Source: JAKFWF01 sp963732635
GTDB lineage: Bacteria > Pseudomonadota > Alphaproteobacteria > Rhizobiales > Hyphomicrobiaceae
Direction of reading: 5' to 3'
NCBI GenBank assembly: GCA_963732635.1
Contig: CAVTAL010000022.1
Coordinates: 124,001 to 188,000, forward strand
DNA: 64,000 nt
Below the pieces are notes generated by a model. It saw only the letters and a list, made by a program, of their open reading frames with translations, was not told the DNA's origin and made no database searches. Both the position numbers and the translations under genes were made by a program. Below are positions 45,517 to 54,831 of the stretch, piece after piece (position 1 is the stretch's first letter; every line of letters starts with the position of its first letter).

Positions 45517-46078
45517 ACTCGGCGTTGGTGGTTTGCCGCGTCTGCGGATGGAATCCTATGGCTTTGCAGATCGTCGATGGCACGTCGGACAATGTCTCAA
45601 TCGGATGATTGGTTGCGAGGCCGTCGGCAAATCTGCGCCAATTGTCCATGTTGGCTTGCGGCACCGCGATCAGCACCGGAATGTCGCGCGCCAGCGCTTC
45701 GGCAATCAGCGCCCGGAAGCCGCCGCCCTCGCACTCGGTCTTGCCGAATTTGTTGATGATCAGCAGGTCTGGACCACGCTCCAGAGCTTGCATGGCGAGC
45801 GCGCCGGCGCGCAGCAGTTCGTCGACATCGAGCATGCAGCCGCGCGCATGCTCACCCCGATCCTGGGAAATGCCGATCCGCTCGCCGCTAGCCAATTCCA
45901 GTAGAATCATGTCGCAATGCGAGCGTCCGGGACGCGGCTGGTTGATCTGCACGAACCCCGCGAGCGCATGGCCGCCAGCCTTCAGACAATCGGCGACACC
46001 GCGCATCAGGGCATCGATCTTCCAGCCCTCGCCATAGACGACGGCGGTAATCGGGGTCGGCGGCGTCAGGCGAGCCAT
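45515..46078 (-). CDS. DUF2478 domain protein
   Basis: A 187-residue soluble protein of the DUF2478 family, P-loop-NTPase-like but with a degenerate nucleotide loop (AVVYGEGWKIDALMRGVAD). It has the conserved RSHCDMILLELASGERI, RGCMLDVDELLRAG and LLIINKFGKTECEGGGFRALI motifs. The family is usually found next to molybdate transport or molybdoenzyme genes, and a BisC-like enzyme lies 1.7 kb away. The Cys residues in HCDM and GCML could bind a metal. The start MARLTPPTP is at 46078. Confidence 0.82.
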   Translation of the reverse strand: MARLTPPTPITAVVYGEGWKIDALMRGVADCLKAGGHALAGFVQINQPRPGRSHCDMILLELASGERIGISQDRGEHARGCMLDVDELLRAGALAMQALERGPDLLIINKFGKTECEGGGFRALIAEALARDIPVLIAVPQANMDNWRRFADGLATNHPIETLSDVPSTICKAIGFHPQTRQTTNAE

Positions 46079-46192
46079 GGGTGCATTAATCCAATTCTCC
46101 GGTGGCAACGTGTGCGCCCAGGCATCGGATCGATGCAAGACATTATCGCTCGGTCGCGACAACAAGTGTCACGGTCCGCGAGACGGCGAAGT

Positions 46193-47113
46193 TCATGTCT
46201 GCTTGATAGCCGATTGCTGAGCGAGCCATATTCCGCCAACAACAAGTACAAGCGCCACAGCGTGGAAAATCGCGAACGGCTCCCCGATCAACGCCACCCC
46301 CAGCGCAGCAGCGAAGACCGGCACCAGATTGACGAACACACCGGCGCGGCCGGGCCCGATCAGATCGACACCGCGCAAGAAAAACAACTGCGCCAAACAA
46401 GACGGAAAGATCGCGACATAGGCGGTGATCGCCCAGCCGCGCGCCGTCGGCATCGCGAACCCCGTCGTCATTGCCTCGATCAGCAACAACGGCACCGAAG
46501 TCAAAGCCGCAATCAGTGCCAACAGGGTAAAGAACGCAGCCCCCGACATCTTCGGCCGATTTCGCAGCCACACTGTGTAGAAGGCATAAAACAGGCAAGC
46601 CGCCAGCATCGCTAGATCGCCGCGATTGAGATCGAGTTCGAGGATCGAGCGCATGTCTCCTCGTGTCGCCACGACGACGACGCCAGCCAAGGTTATTAAG
46701 ACGCCGACGAGTTGCAGCAGTGTCGCTTTGACGCCATGAACCAGGAATGCACCAGCAAAAACGAATACCGGGACCGACCCTTGCAGAATGCCGATATTGA
46801 TCGCGCTGGTATAGCGCGCACCGTAGTAGAACAGCACGTTGAAGGCGGTGAAGCCGAGGAAGGCCACCAAGGCGATGCTCATCAGTCGCGGCCGCACTTG
46901 CGGCCAAGCTGCACGCACCTCACCGCCGTAGAGCGGCCACAGCACGATCAGCACCAATCCCCAACGCAGCGATGTCAGCAGCAACGGCGAGATATGATCG
47001 ACCGCCAGCCGGCCGGCGACCGCATTGCCGCCCCAGAACAATGCGGTGAAGCTGAGCAGGACGAGAGGCGCTCCGTAAAGGCCATCGGCCATTCGCCTGA
47101 GTGCGGCAATCAT
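46193..47113 (-). CDS. EamA/DMT family transporter
   Basis: A 306-residue drug/metabolite transporter with ten predicted helices in two EamA halves: FTALFWGGNAVAGRLAVDHISPLLLTSLRWGLVLIV opens the first, and ACLFYAFYTVWLRNRP the second. It has PVFAAALGVALIGEPFAIFHAVALVLVVGGIWLA at the end. It probably exports an amino acid or metabolite. The start at 47113 is the first ATG fitting the helix pattern. Confidence 0.9.
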   Translation of the reverse strand: MIAALRRMADGLYGAPLVLLSFTALFWGGNAVAGRLAVDHISPLLLTSLRWGLVLIVLWPLYGGEVRAAWPQVRPRLMSIALVAFLGFTAFNVLFYYGARYTSAINIGILQGSVPVFVFAGAFLVHGVKATLLQLVGVLITLAGVVVVATRGDMRSILELDLNRGDLAMLAACLFYAFYTVWLRNRPKMSGAAFFTLLALIAALTSVPLLLIEAMTTGFAMPTARGWAITAYVAIFPSCLAQLFFLRGVDLIGPGRAGVFVNLVPVFAAALGVALIGEPFAIFHAVALVLVVGGIWLAQQSAIKQT

Positions 47114-47390
47114 TGAGACATCTATCCTTGCGGCGCGCCATGAGGTGCTAGGTGCGCTTGAGCCGAGGGGGTGTACATGGAAACTCTGGTACTGACGAGA
47201 ACAAGTCACCGCCAAATCTACCGAAACGGTGTGAGACTTGAAGGACGAGCTTGGATAGCCAGGGCATTCAGCTCTGCAAATTCTGTCAAGCACGTTGATC
47301 CTGCGTAGAATGCAAACTACGCTGATGTAACAGGAGTGCGGGTTTGTCCTAGTTCAGACGGCCCAGCAAATAAATGACGCAGGTGTCCCG

Positions 47391-47663
47391 ATGCCGGATC
47401 TGCCAACGAGCAATTCGCGCCCGAAGATCGATCCGATCTACCGTCTGGTTTTCTATGTGCTCACCAATGCGGCCATCGGAGCACTCTTAGGTCTCTTGCT
47501 GGCCGGCGTGCTGATGCTCACCAATGCCGGCGGGCTCGGTCACCTGATCCACGACACCGCCGATCCGGTGACACCGGTAGTACTGGTGCTGGTTGGCTTC
47601 GCAACTCTGTTCGGCGGACTCTACACGGCCGCCGCGATCATGATGATGCCGCCCGAGCAATAG
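47391..47663 (+). CDS. Small two-helix membrane protein
   Basis: A 90-residue protein with a short basic N-terminus (RPKIDPIYRLVFYVLTN) and two membrane segments: about residues 28-46 and 63-83. It ends MMMPPEQ. Similar small proteins are widespread in Bradyrhizobium relatives without known role. It lies 161 bases upstream of the molybdoenzyme gene on the same strand. Confidence 0.7.
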   Translation: MPDLPTSNSRPKIDPIYRLVFYVLTNAAIGALLGLLLAGVLMLTNAGGLGHLIHDTADPVTPVVLVLVGFATLFGGLYTAAAIMMMPPEQ

Positions 47664-47824
47664 GCGGCTCAAACGTCGGCGCTATCCGCTAGCAGGCAGG
47701 TGCCCGCAGCGCCCGTGCCCCGGACAAAGGAAAACAGGTAAGGCAGCATCGCCGTCGATATCGCCGAGCTCCCCTTGGCGAAATTGCTTGTGATGTTACC
47801 ATGCCACTTTCTGGAGGCCGCCCG

Positions 47825-50164
47825 ATGACCGAACTCACCGACGCCCATGATCACTGCCGCCGAGCCGACGATGGCTTCAAGCCGCACTCGTCACACTGGG
47901 GCGTGTTTTCGGCCCGCATGCACGACGGCAAGCTCGAAGTCCGCCCGCATCCGGGCGATGCCGATCCCAACCATATCATCGACAATTTCCCCGAAGCCCT
48001 GCGTCACCGCGCCCGCATCACGCAGCCAATGGTGCGGCGCGGCTGGCTCGAACGCGGCCCCGGACCGGACGATCGCCGTGGTCGGGACGAGTATGTCGCG
48101 ATGTCATGGAAAGACGTCACCGATCTACTCGGCGGCGAACTTGCTCGCGTGCGCGACAAACATGGTCCCGGCGCGATCTTCGGCGGCTCGTACGGCTGGG
48201 CCAGCGCCGGGCGTTTCCACCACGCTCAAAGTCAGATCCATCGATTTCTAAACACCGCGTTGGGAGGCTACGTCCGGTCGGTCAACAGCTACAGTTCCGG
48301 CGCCTCGTCGGTGCTGATCCCGCACGTCCTCAACGACTACGAGGACACGACCAAGCGCAACGTATCGTGGGAGCAGATCGCCGATCACAGCGACGTCGTG
48401 CTGTCGTTCGGCGGCATGGCCCTGAAAAACAGCATGGTCGCCGGTGGCGGCATCAGTCAGCACGTCGAACGCGGCGCCATGGATCGTGCCCGAGCGCGAG
48501 GATGCCGGTTCGTGCTTGTCGGGCCACTGCGCGCCGATCTACCTGAGGAGGCCGGCGCTGAATGGATACCGAACATTCCCGGCACCGACACCGCGTTGAT
48601 GATGGCGTTGGTGCATACACTGGTGATCAATAACCGGCATGATCGCGACTTCCTCGATCGCTTTACAGTCGGGTGGCCGGTCTTCGAGCGCTACCTGATG
48701 GGCCACGCCGATGGCCAGCCCAAGGACGCTGACTGGGCCGCGGCAATCACCGGCGTCTCGGCCGAGACCATCCGCAAGCTGGCCCTAAGCCTCGCCGGCC
48801 GTCGCACCTTGGTTGTCGTGTCGCATTCGCTGCAGCGCGCCGAACACGGCGAACAGCCAGTGTGGATGGGAGCCGTGCTTGCCGCCGCCCTCGGCCAGAT
48901 CGGGCTGCCAGGAGGTGGCTACGGCTATGCGCTCGGCGCCATTGGCTACTATGGCCGCCGCTATAACGCCGTGCCGGTACCGACGCTTTCGCAGGGCCGC
49001 AATGGCGTCGCCGATTTCATACCGGTGGCCCGCATCTCCGATATGCTGCTCAAGCCCGGCACCACCTATCGATACAACGGCCAGACCCGTACCTATCCCG
49101 ACATCCGTCTCGTCTACTGGGCCGGCGGCAATCCGTTCCATCATCACCAGGATCTCAACCGCCTGCGCCGCGCCTTCGCAAAGGTCGACACTTTGGTGGT
49201 GCACGAACTCGGCTGGACCGCCACCGCGCGGCACGCCGATTTCGTGCTGCCATGCACGATGACGCTCGAACGCGAGGACATCGGCGCGAACGCCAACGAC
49301 CCACTGATGGTCGCGATGCATCCGGTGGCCAAGCCCATCGGCGAAGCCCGCGACGACTACGAAATCTTCGCTGACCTCGCTCGCCGTCTCGGCGCCGAGG
49401 AAGCGTTCACCGAAGGCCGCACGGTACGTCAATGGCTCGAATACCTGTACGAGCCTACCCGCATTGCGTTGGCGGAACGCAACCTGCCAGCCCCGAGCTT
49501 CGACGAATTCTGGAAGCTTGGCGGCCTCGATCTGCCGCAGCATCCCGACGATGGCGGCCGCCTGCGAAAATTCCGCGAAGACCCGGCAGGCCAGCCGCTG
49601 CCGACGCCAAGTGGCAAGATCGAGATTTTCTCGGAAAAGATCGCGGGCTTCGGCGATGCCGATTGCCCAGGCCACCCGACCTGGCTCACCCCAACCGACG
49701 TGCCGAACCCGTCGGCACCGCTAACGCTGGTCGCCAATCAGCCGGTGACGCGCCTGCATAGCCAATTCGATTTCGGTGGTCACAGCGAACGTGCCAAGCA
49801 TCGCGGCCGCGAGGTGGCTCGCATGCACCCTGACGACGCGGCGCCTCGTGGCATCGCGGATGGCAATATCATCCGCTTGTTCAACGAGCGCGGCGCCTGC
49901 CTTGCCGGCGTGCGGATTACCGACGGCATACGGCGCGGTGTCATCCAACTGCCGACCGGCGCCTGGTACGATCCCGCCGATCCGAACGAGGAGAACTCGC
50001 TGTGCGTGCACGGCAATCCCAACGTGCTCACGCGCGATGTCGGAACGTCGTCGCTGGCGCAGGGCTGCACCGGCCAGCTGACCACCGTCGAAGTCGAACG
50101 CTTCGACGGTAACCTGCCACCGATCCAGGCGTTCGATCCGCCGGTGCCAGTAAAATTTAGTTAG
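47825..50164 (+). CDS. Molybdopterin-dependent S/N-oxide reductase, BisC (biotin sulfoxide reductase)-like
   Basis: A 779-residue molybdo-bis-MGD enzyme of the DMSO reductase family. The molybdenum ligand serine is in SVNSYSSGASSVLIPH, and SHWGVFSARM opens the domain without an iron-sulfur cluster motif. Others are the MGD-binding YWAGGNPFHHHQDLNRL and VPNPSAPLTLVANQPVTRLHSQFD. No Tat signal is seen, so it is cytoplasmic like BisC rather than periplasmic like DorA/TorA. It probably repairs oxidised metabolites such as biotin or methionine sulfoxide. GGAGG sits before ATG 47825; the frame starts 24 bases earlier. Confidence 0.88.
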   Translation: MTELTDAHDHCRRADDGFKPHSSHWGVFSARMHDGKLEVRPHPGDADPNHIIDNFPEALRHRARITQPMVRRGWLERGPGPDDRRGRDEYVAMSWKDVTDLLGGELARVRDKHGPGAIFGGSYGWASAGRFHHAQSQIHRFLNTALGGYVRSVNSYSSGASSVLIPHVLNDYEDTTKRNVSWEQIADHSDVVLSFGGMALKNSMVAGGGISQHVERGAMDRARARGCRFVLVGPLRADLPEEAGAEWIPNIPGTDTALMMALVHTLVINNRHDRDFLDRFTVGWPVFERYLMGHADGQPKDADWAAAITGVSAETIRKLALSLAGRRTLVVVSHSLQRAEHGEQPVWMGAVLAAALGQIGLPGGGYGYALGAIGYYGRRYNAVPVPTLSQGRNGVADFIPVARISDMLLKPGTTYRYNGQTRTYPDIRLVYWAGGNPFHHHQDLNRLRRAFAKVDTLVVHELGWTATARHADFVLPCTMTLEREDIGANANDPLMVAMHPVAKPIGEARDDYEIFADLARRLGAEEAFTEGRTVRQWLEYLYEPTRIALAERNLPAPSFDEFWKLGGLDLPQHPDDGGRLRKFREDPAGQPLPTPSGKIEIFSEKIAGFGDADCPGHPTWLTPTDVPNPSAPLTLVANQPVTRLHSQFDFGGHSERAKHRGREVARMHPDDAAPRGIADGNIIRLFNERGACLAGVRITDGIRRGVIQLPTGAWYDPADPNEENSLCVHGNPNVLTRDVGTSSLAQGCTGQLTTVEVERFDGNLPPIQAFDPPVPVKFS

Positions 50165-50166
50165 CT

Positions 50167-50190
50167 GGGACCGGCGCGAACGCCGGTCTC
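50167..50190. terminator. Hairpin between convergent genes
   Basis: Stem GACCGGCG (50169-50176) / CGCCGGTC (50181-50188), extended by one G-U and one G-C pair, with loop CGAA. It separates the molybdoenzyme gene from the convergent solute-binding protein gene. Confidence 0.55.
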
Positions 50191-50196
50191 AAACCA

Positions 50197-51195
50197 TCAA
50201 TTGCCGTTGAGACCGTGCGCCTCGGCGAAAAAGAAGTCCTTCCAGCTTGCCGGCGTCGTCTTCAATGTGCCGACCTTGGCCATGAAGGCCGAGAACTTGG
50301 TCATGCCAGCTGGCGCCACGTCGAAGATCACGCCCGGCTCCTTCAGCAGCGCCAGTAATTCGTCGGCTGTCAGCCGCTCCTTGCCTTGGGCGAGGTAGAT
50401 ATCGATCGCCTTTTTGGGCTCGTTCTTGATCATCGCCATGGCTTCGGACATGGCTGCAATCACCGCTGCGATGGTCTTCGGATTGGCGTCGTGGAACTTG
50501 GCGGTCGAGAATACGATCGCATTATTCAACGGACCGCCGAACACGTCGTAGGAGTTCAGCACCTTGTGCACGCCCGCATCCCTGAGCGCGATGTTCTGGA
50601 ATGGCGGCAACGAGAAGTGGCTGTTGATCTCGCTGATCGGCGACAGCACTGCCAGTGTCGCGTCCGGATGACCGAGCTGCAACGTGATATTGTCCAGCTT
50701 GCCGTGCTGACCGGCACCGAATTCCTTCTCGGCCGCCATATGCAGAATGGTCGCCTGTGACGATACCTTGATCGTCGGCACCGCAATCTTGTCCTTCTCG
50801 GTGAAGTCCTTCAGCGACTTCACCGCCGCGTTGCGGGTGACGAGATACATCGGCATGCCACCACACGCCGCGACCCCCTTCACCTGCCCTTTGGTCTTGT
50901 CCCACAGCAGCAGCATGTTCGACGCGCCGCTGGTGACGAAATCGACGTTGCCCGACAACAGCGCGTCGGTTGCGGCGCCGCCGCTGTTGAAGGTGACCCA
51001 GTTGGTCTTGACGTCGCCAAGACCCGCAGCCTTGGTGTGCTTCTCGATTAGCTTGCCTTGCTCCATCAGGATCATCGGCAGATAGAGCAGGCCCGGTTGC
51101 TTGGTGATGCGAACCTCGTTGGTTTCGGCCCGGGCACCGATCGTCATCAGCATCAGCGACAGCAGCGAAATCAGCAGGCGGTGGCAGATCGACAT
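50197..51195 (-). CDS. NitT/TauT-type ABC transporter substrate-binding protein
   Basis: A 332-residue exported protein (signal LLISLLSLMLMTIGARA) of the NMT1/THI5-like group: EVRITKQPGLLYLPMILMEQGKLIEK and SGNVDFVTSGASNMLLLWD fit the family's ligand pocket. Such proteins bind sulfonates, nitriles, pyrimidine precursors or aromatic acids. No permease or ATPase gene accompanies it here. It is divergent from the dihydropyrimidinase gene, which hints at hydantoin or pyrimidine uptake. GGAGG precedes ATG 51195. Confidence 0.85.
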   Translation of the reverse strand: MSICHRLLISLLSLMLMTIGARAETNEVRITKQPGLLYLPMILMEQGKLIEKHTKAAGLGDVKTNWVTFNSGGAATDALLSGNVDFVTSGASNMLLLWDKTKGQVKGVAACGGMPMYLVTRNAAVKSLKDFTEKDKIAVPTIKVSSQATILHMAAEKEFGAGQHGKLDNITLQLGHPDATLAVLSPISEINSHFSLPPFQNIALRDAGVHKVLNSYDVFGGPLNNAIVFSTAKFHDANPKTIAAVIAAMSEAMAMIKNEPKKAIDIYLAQGKERLTADELLALLKEPGVIFDVAPAGMTKFSAFMAKVGTLKTTPASWKDFFFAEAHGLNGN

Positions 51196-51397
51196 TGTTC
51201 CTCCAGGGTCGGCTTGTTGATTGATTGGGACCTGCCTAGCACAGGCTCGGTCACCTGGGTACCAGGACGGACGAATTGCAACTGCGCCGCCATCGGGCAA
51301 TCTGCCCGCATCTTTGGCAAGCATCGAAGGCGCTTGACGCCGAGCCCGTGCGCGGCTCGGATGGCAGCAAAACTTGGACAACAGGCAAGGGCACGCA

Positions 51398-52875
51398 ATG
51401 AGCACACTCGACATGGTCATCCGCGGCGGCACAGTCGCCACTGCCAGCGACACGGTGAAATGCGATGTCGGCATAAGGGGCGGCCGTGTCGTCGCCCTCG
51501 GCCTCGACCTCGGCGGCGCGACCGAGGTGGTCGACGCAACTGGAAAGCTGGTGCTGCCGGGCGGCATCGACAGCCACGTGCATTTGGCCCAGCCGTCCGG
51601 CGCCGGCATCGTCATGGCCGATGATTTCGAGAGCGGCACGCGCTCGGCCGCGTTCGGCGGCAACACGCTCGTGATGCCGTTCTGCATGCAGGAGAAAGGG
51701 CAGATCGCTGCGCGCCGCGCTCAACGACTATCACAAGAAGGCCGAGGGCAAGTCCTACGTCGACACCAGCTTCCACCTCGTGATTTCGGACCCGACGCCG
51801 CAGGTGCTGGGGCAGGAGCTGCCGGCGGCGGTCGACGACGGCTACACCTCGTTCAAGGTGTTCATGACCTACGAAGACCTGGCGCTGACCGATCATCAGA
51901 TGCTGGAGGTGTTCTCGGTCGCGCGCGAGACCGGCGCCCTCGTCATGGTGCACGCCGAGAACTACGACGCCATCCGCTTCCTCACCACCCGTCTCGAAGC
52001 CGCGCACAAGCTCGCACCGAAGTATCACGGCACTTCGCGGCCTATTCCCGTCGAGCGCGAGGCGACGCACCGCGCGATCAGCGCTGGCCGAAATGATCGA
52101 CGTGCCGATCATGATCGTGCACGTCTCGAACGGCGAGGCCATGGAGCAGATCCGCTGGGCGCAGTCGAAGGGGCTCAAGGTGTTCGGCGAGACCTGCCCG
52201 CAATATCTGGTGCTCACCGAGAAGGACATGGACGGCCTCAACATGGAGGGCGCGAAGTACGTCTGCTCGCCGCCGCCGCGCGACAAGCAATCCCAACAGG
52301 ACTGCTGGCGCGGCATCGAGACCGGCGTGTTCCAGGTGTTCTCGTCCGACCATTGCCCGTTCCGCTACGACGACCCGCAGGGCAAGCTTAATCCCAAGGG
52401 CCGCACCAGTTTCCGCTGGGTGCCGAACGGCATTCCGGGCGTCGAGACGCGGCTGCCGATCCTGTTCTCGGAAGGCGTGGTCAAGGGCCGCATCACGCTC
52501 AATGAGTTCGTGGCGCTGTCGTCGACCAACCACGCCAAGATGTACGGCCTGCATCCGAGAAAGGGTACAATCGCCGTCGGCTGTGACGCCGACATCGCGA
52601 TCTGGGACCCTGAGCGCAAGGTCACGATCACGGCCGGCGACCTGCACCACGGCCCGGACTACACGCCCTACGAGGGCATGGAGATCACCGGCTGGCCGGT
52701 GACGACGATCGTGCGCGGCAAGACCGTTGTCCGCGAAGGCAAGCTCGTCGGTGCCATGAGCCACGGCGAACATTTGGCGCGGGATCGTTCCGCCTACGCC
52801 AAACCGCGCGGCGTCAGCGTCAGCGGCTTCGAACCGGCGGGGAAGTGGGAGGGCACACGCCATGAAACGCCGTGA
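51398..52875 (+). CDS. hydA: Dihydropyrimidinase/hydantoinase, with two frameshifts
   Basis: Cyclic amidohydrolase opening dihydropyrimidine or hydantoin rings. The metal-binding GGIDSHVHLAQP is near residue 60. The carboxylated-lysine region DGYTSFKVFMTYE, LVMVHAEN and the FSSDHCPF metal motif are all recognisable. Two +1 insertions interrupt it: near 51704 (after QEKGQ, continuing as SLRAALNDYHKKAEG) and near 52083 (after HRAIS, continuing as LAEMIDVPIMIVHVSNGEA). Corrected length is about 491 residues. It overlaps the TRAP binding protein gene by 14 bases. Confidence 0.9.
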
Positions 52876-53953
52876 CGTATTGAAAGGCGGCACGATCGCC
52901 GCCGCCGCATCCACGCTGGCGGCACCCGCCATCGCGCAGTCGATGCCGCAAATCAACTGGCGGCTGACGTCGAGCTTTCCGAAGTCGCTCGACACAATCT
53001 TCGGCACGGCGGTGACATTCGCCAAGGCGCTGTCGGATGCGACAGATGGCAAGTTCCAGCTCCAGACGTTTGCGGCCGGCGAGATCGTGCCGCCACTGGC
53101 CGCCCTCGATGCGGTACAAACCGGCGCCGTCGAATGCGCCCAGACGCCGACCTATTTCTACTACGGCAAGGACCCGACGCTCGCCATCGGCACCGGCCTG
53201 CCGTTCGGCATCAACGCGCGACTGCAGAACGCGTGGTGGACGTTCGGCGGCGGCAATGAACTGATCAACACATCGCTCGCCAAGTTCAACACCGTCGGCC
53301 TGCTGATGGGCAATTCCGGCTGCCAGATGGGCGGCTGGTTCCGCAAGGAGATCAACACCGTCGAGGACCTCAAGGGCCTCAAATTCCGCATCGGCGGCAT
53401 CGGCGGCCAGGTGCTGGCCCGCCTCGGCGTGGTGCCGCAGCAGATCGGCGGCGGCGACGTCTATCCGGCGCTCGAACGCGGCACCATCGACGCGGCCGAA
53501 TTCGTCGGCCCCTACGACGACGAGAAACTCGGTCTGCAGCGGGTGGCGAAATACTACTACTATCCCGGCTTCTGGGAGGGCGGTGCGATGCTGCATCTCG
53601 TCATCAACAAGGAGAAGTGGGAAAGCCTGCCGAAGCACTATCAGGCGATCGTTCGACCAAGCGGCCGAATACGCCAACAACTGGATGCTGGCGAAGTACG
53701 ACGCGGTCAACGCCCCGGCGCTGAAGCGGCTGATCGCCGGCGGCACCGGTTGCTGAAAGCCTTCCCGCTGCCTGTGATGGATGCGGCCTGGGATGCGTCA
53801 CACGCGCTCTACGCCGAGCTTTCGGCCAAAGACCCGCACTTCAAGACCACCTACGAAAGCCTGATCGCCTTCCGCCAGGAACAATATCCCTGGTGGCAGA
53901 TCGGCGAGCACTTCTTCGATGCCTACCAGATCAGGCAGCGGAACAAGGGGTGA
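52862..53953 (+). CDS. TRAP transporter solute-binding protein (DctP), internally garbled
   Basis: A 363-residue Tat-type exported protein (KRRDVLKGG then AAAASTLAAPAIAQ). It is a DctP-family SBP of the mannitol/chloroaromatic-acid group, with LGVVPQQIGGGDVYPALERGTIDAAEFVGPYDD and a tail PWWQIGEHFFDAYQ. Codons of about 264-296 are in the wrong frame: an extra base near 53652 and a compensating change near 53748 flank a stretch whose alternative frame reads DQAAEYANNWMLAKYDAVN, the family sequence. The membrane subunits DctQ/DctM are absent from the window. It is coupled to the dihydropyrimidinase gene. Confidence 0.85.
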   Translation: MKRRDVLKGGTIAAAASTLAAPAIAQSMPQINWRLTSSFPKSLDTIFGTAVTFAKALSDATDGKFQLQTFAAGEIVPPLAALDAVQTGAVECAQTPTYFYYGKDPTLAIGTGLPFGINARLQNAWWTFGGGNELINTSLAKFNTVGLLMGNSGCQMGGWFRKEINTVEDLKGLKFRIGGIGGQVLARLGVVPQQIGGGDVYPALERGTIDAAEFVGPYDDEKLGLQRVAKYYYYPGFWEGGAMLHLVINKEKWESLPKHYQAIVRPSGRIRQQLDAGEVRRGQRPGAEAADRRRHRLLKAFPLPVMDAAWDASHALYAELSAKDPHFKTTYESLIAFRQEQYPWWQIGEHFFDAYQIRQRNKG

Positions 53954-54075
53954 TGCCGCACATTGCCGCAAACGGGCCGCGGTTCTGACTGCCCCACCGC
54001 CGCCACGTTGCAATCGTAGCCGCTCCCGGCTAGTTGCCAGTGTCCGTTCGCCCCCAATCCGCAGGTAGTCGTCCC

Positions 54076-54795
54076 ATGCGCCTCGTCTCGCCGATCCCCG
54101 TCCATGTCGAATGCCCGCCGCAGATGGAATCGGCCGTCAAATACGTGTTCGAGGGCGAGTACGAGAGCCACCACTACGCGACCGGCCTCGACATCCTCGA
54201 CATCGGCGCCAACGTCGGCTCGTTCGCTCTGTGGGCGGAACTGCGCTGGCCGGGCAGCAAGATCCGCTGCTACGAGCCCAATCCTGGCACGTTCGCGTTC
54301 CTGAAGAAGAACACCGCCGGCCACGCCGCCATCACCTGTCACAACGCCGCGCTGTTCCCCGGCGCCAAGCCACGCGAGCCGTTCTTCTCGCGCTACGACG
54401 GTGACGGTGAAGCCGGCCTCGCCTCATATGCCGGCGACACCTTCCGCGAGGCCGTGGTGAAACCTGCGTTCGAGGTCGACGTGGTCGATCCGGCCCGGGT
54501 TGCATCGGCCGACCTCGTGAAAATCGACATCGAAGGCGGCGAGGCCGACGTGCTCGAACACCTCGATCTTTCAGCAACTTCGCTTGTGCTGCTCGAGTTC
54601 CAGAACCGCAAGAGCCGTCTGCGCATGCAGGCGACGCTTCAAGCCTGCGGCTTCGAGGCGATTGTCGACGAGGAATGCCCGTGGGATCCGATCCTCGATT
54701 ATCTCGACTATCGCGCCGACCTGAAGGGCGATATCTACGGACGGATGTTCTACCGCCGCAAGGGCCAGACGCGGCTGCGCTACAGCCCGGTGTGA
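54076..54795 (+). CDS. FkbM family methyltransferase
   Basis: A 239-residue SAM-dependent methyltransferase. It has motif I LDILDIGANVGSFALW, an acidic residue at the end of strand 2 (IRCYEPNPGTFAFLKKN), and the FkbM hallmark VKIDIEGGEADVLEHL. These enzymes O-methylate sugars or other small metabolites. ATG 54076 with AGGT upstream is preferred over a TTG at 54034. There is no evident pathway partner; the next gene follows after 36 bases and may be cotranscribed. Confidence 0.87.
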   Translation: MRLVSPIPVHVECPPQMESAVKYVFEGEYESHHYATGLDILDIGANVGSFALWAELRWPGSKIRCYEPNPGTFAFLKKNTAGHAAITCHNAALFPGAKPREPFFSRYDGDGEAGLASYAGDTFREAVVKPAFEVDVVDPARVASADLVKIDIEGGEADVLEHLDLSATSLVLLEFQNRKSRLRMQATLQACGFEAIVDEECPWDPILDYLDYRADLKGDIYGRMFYRRKGQTRLRYSPV

Positions 54796-54831
54796 GCGGC
54801 CAACACCCGTGACCAATAGGCCAAAGCCCGC

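Noticed and set aside
52078..53746. Minus-strand frames of 324 and 308 codons over hydA and dctP
   Set aside because: No start signal or motif. Strong homology-type patterns lie on the opposite strand.
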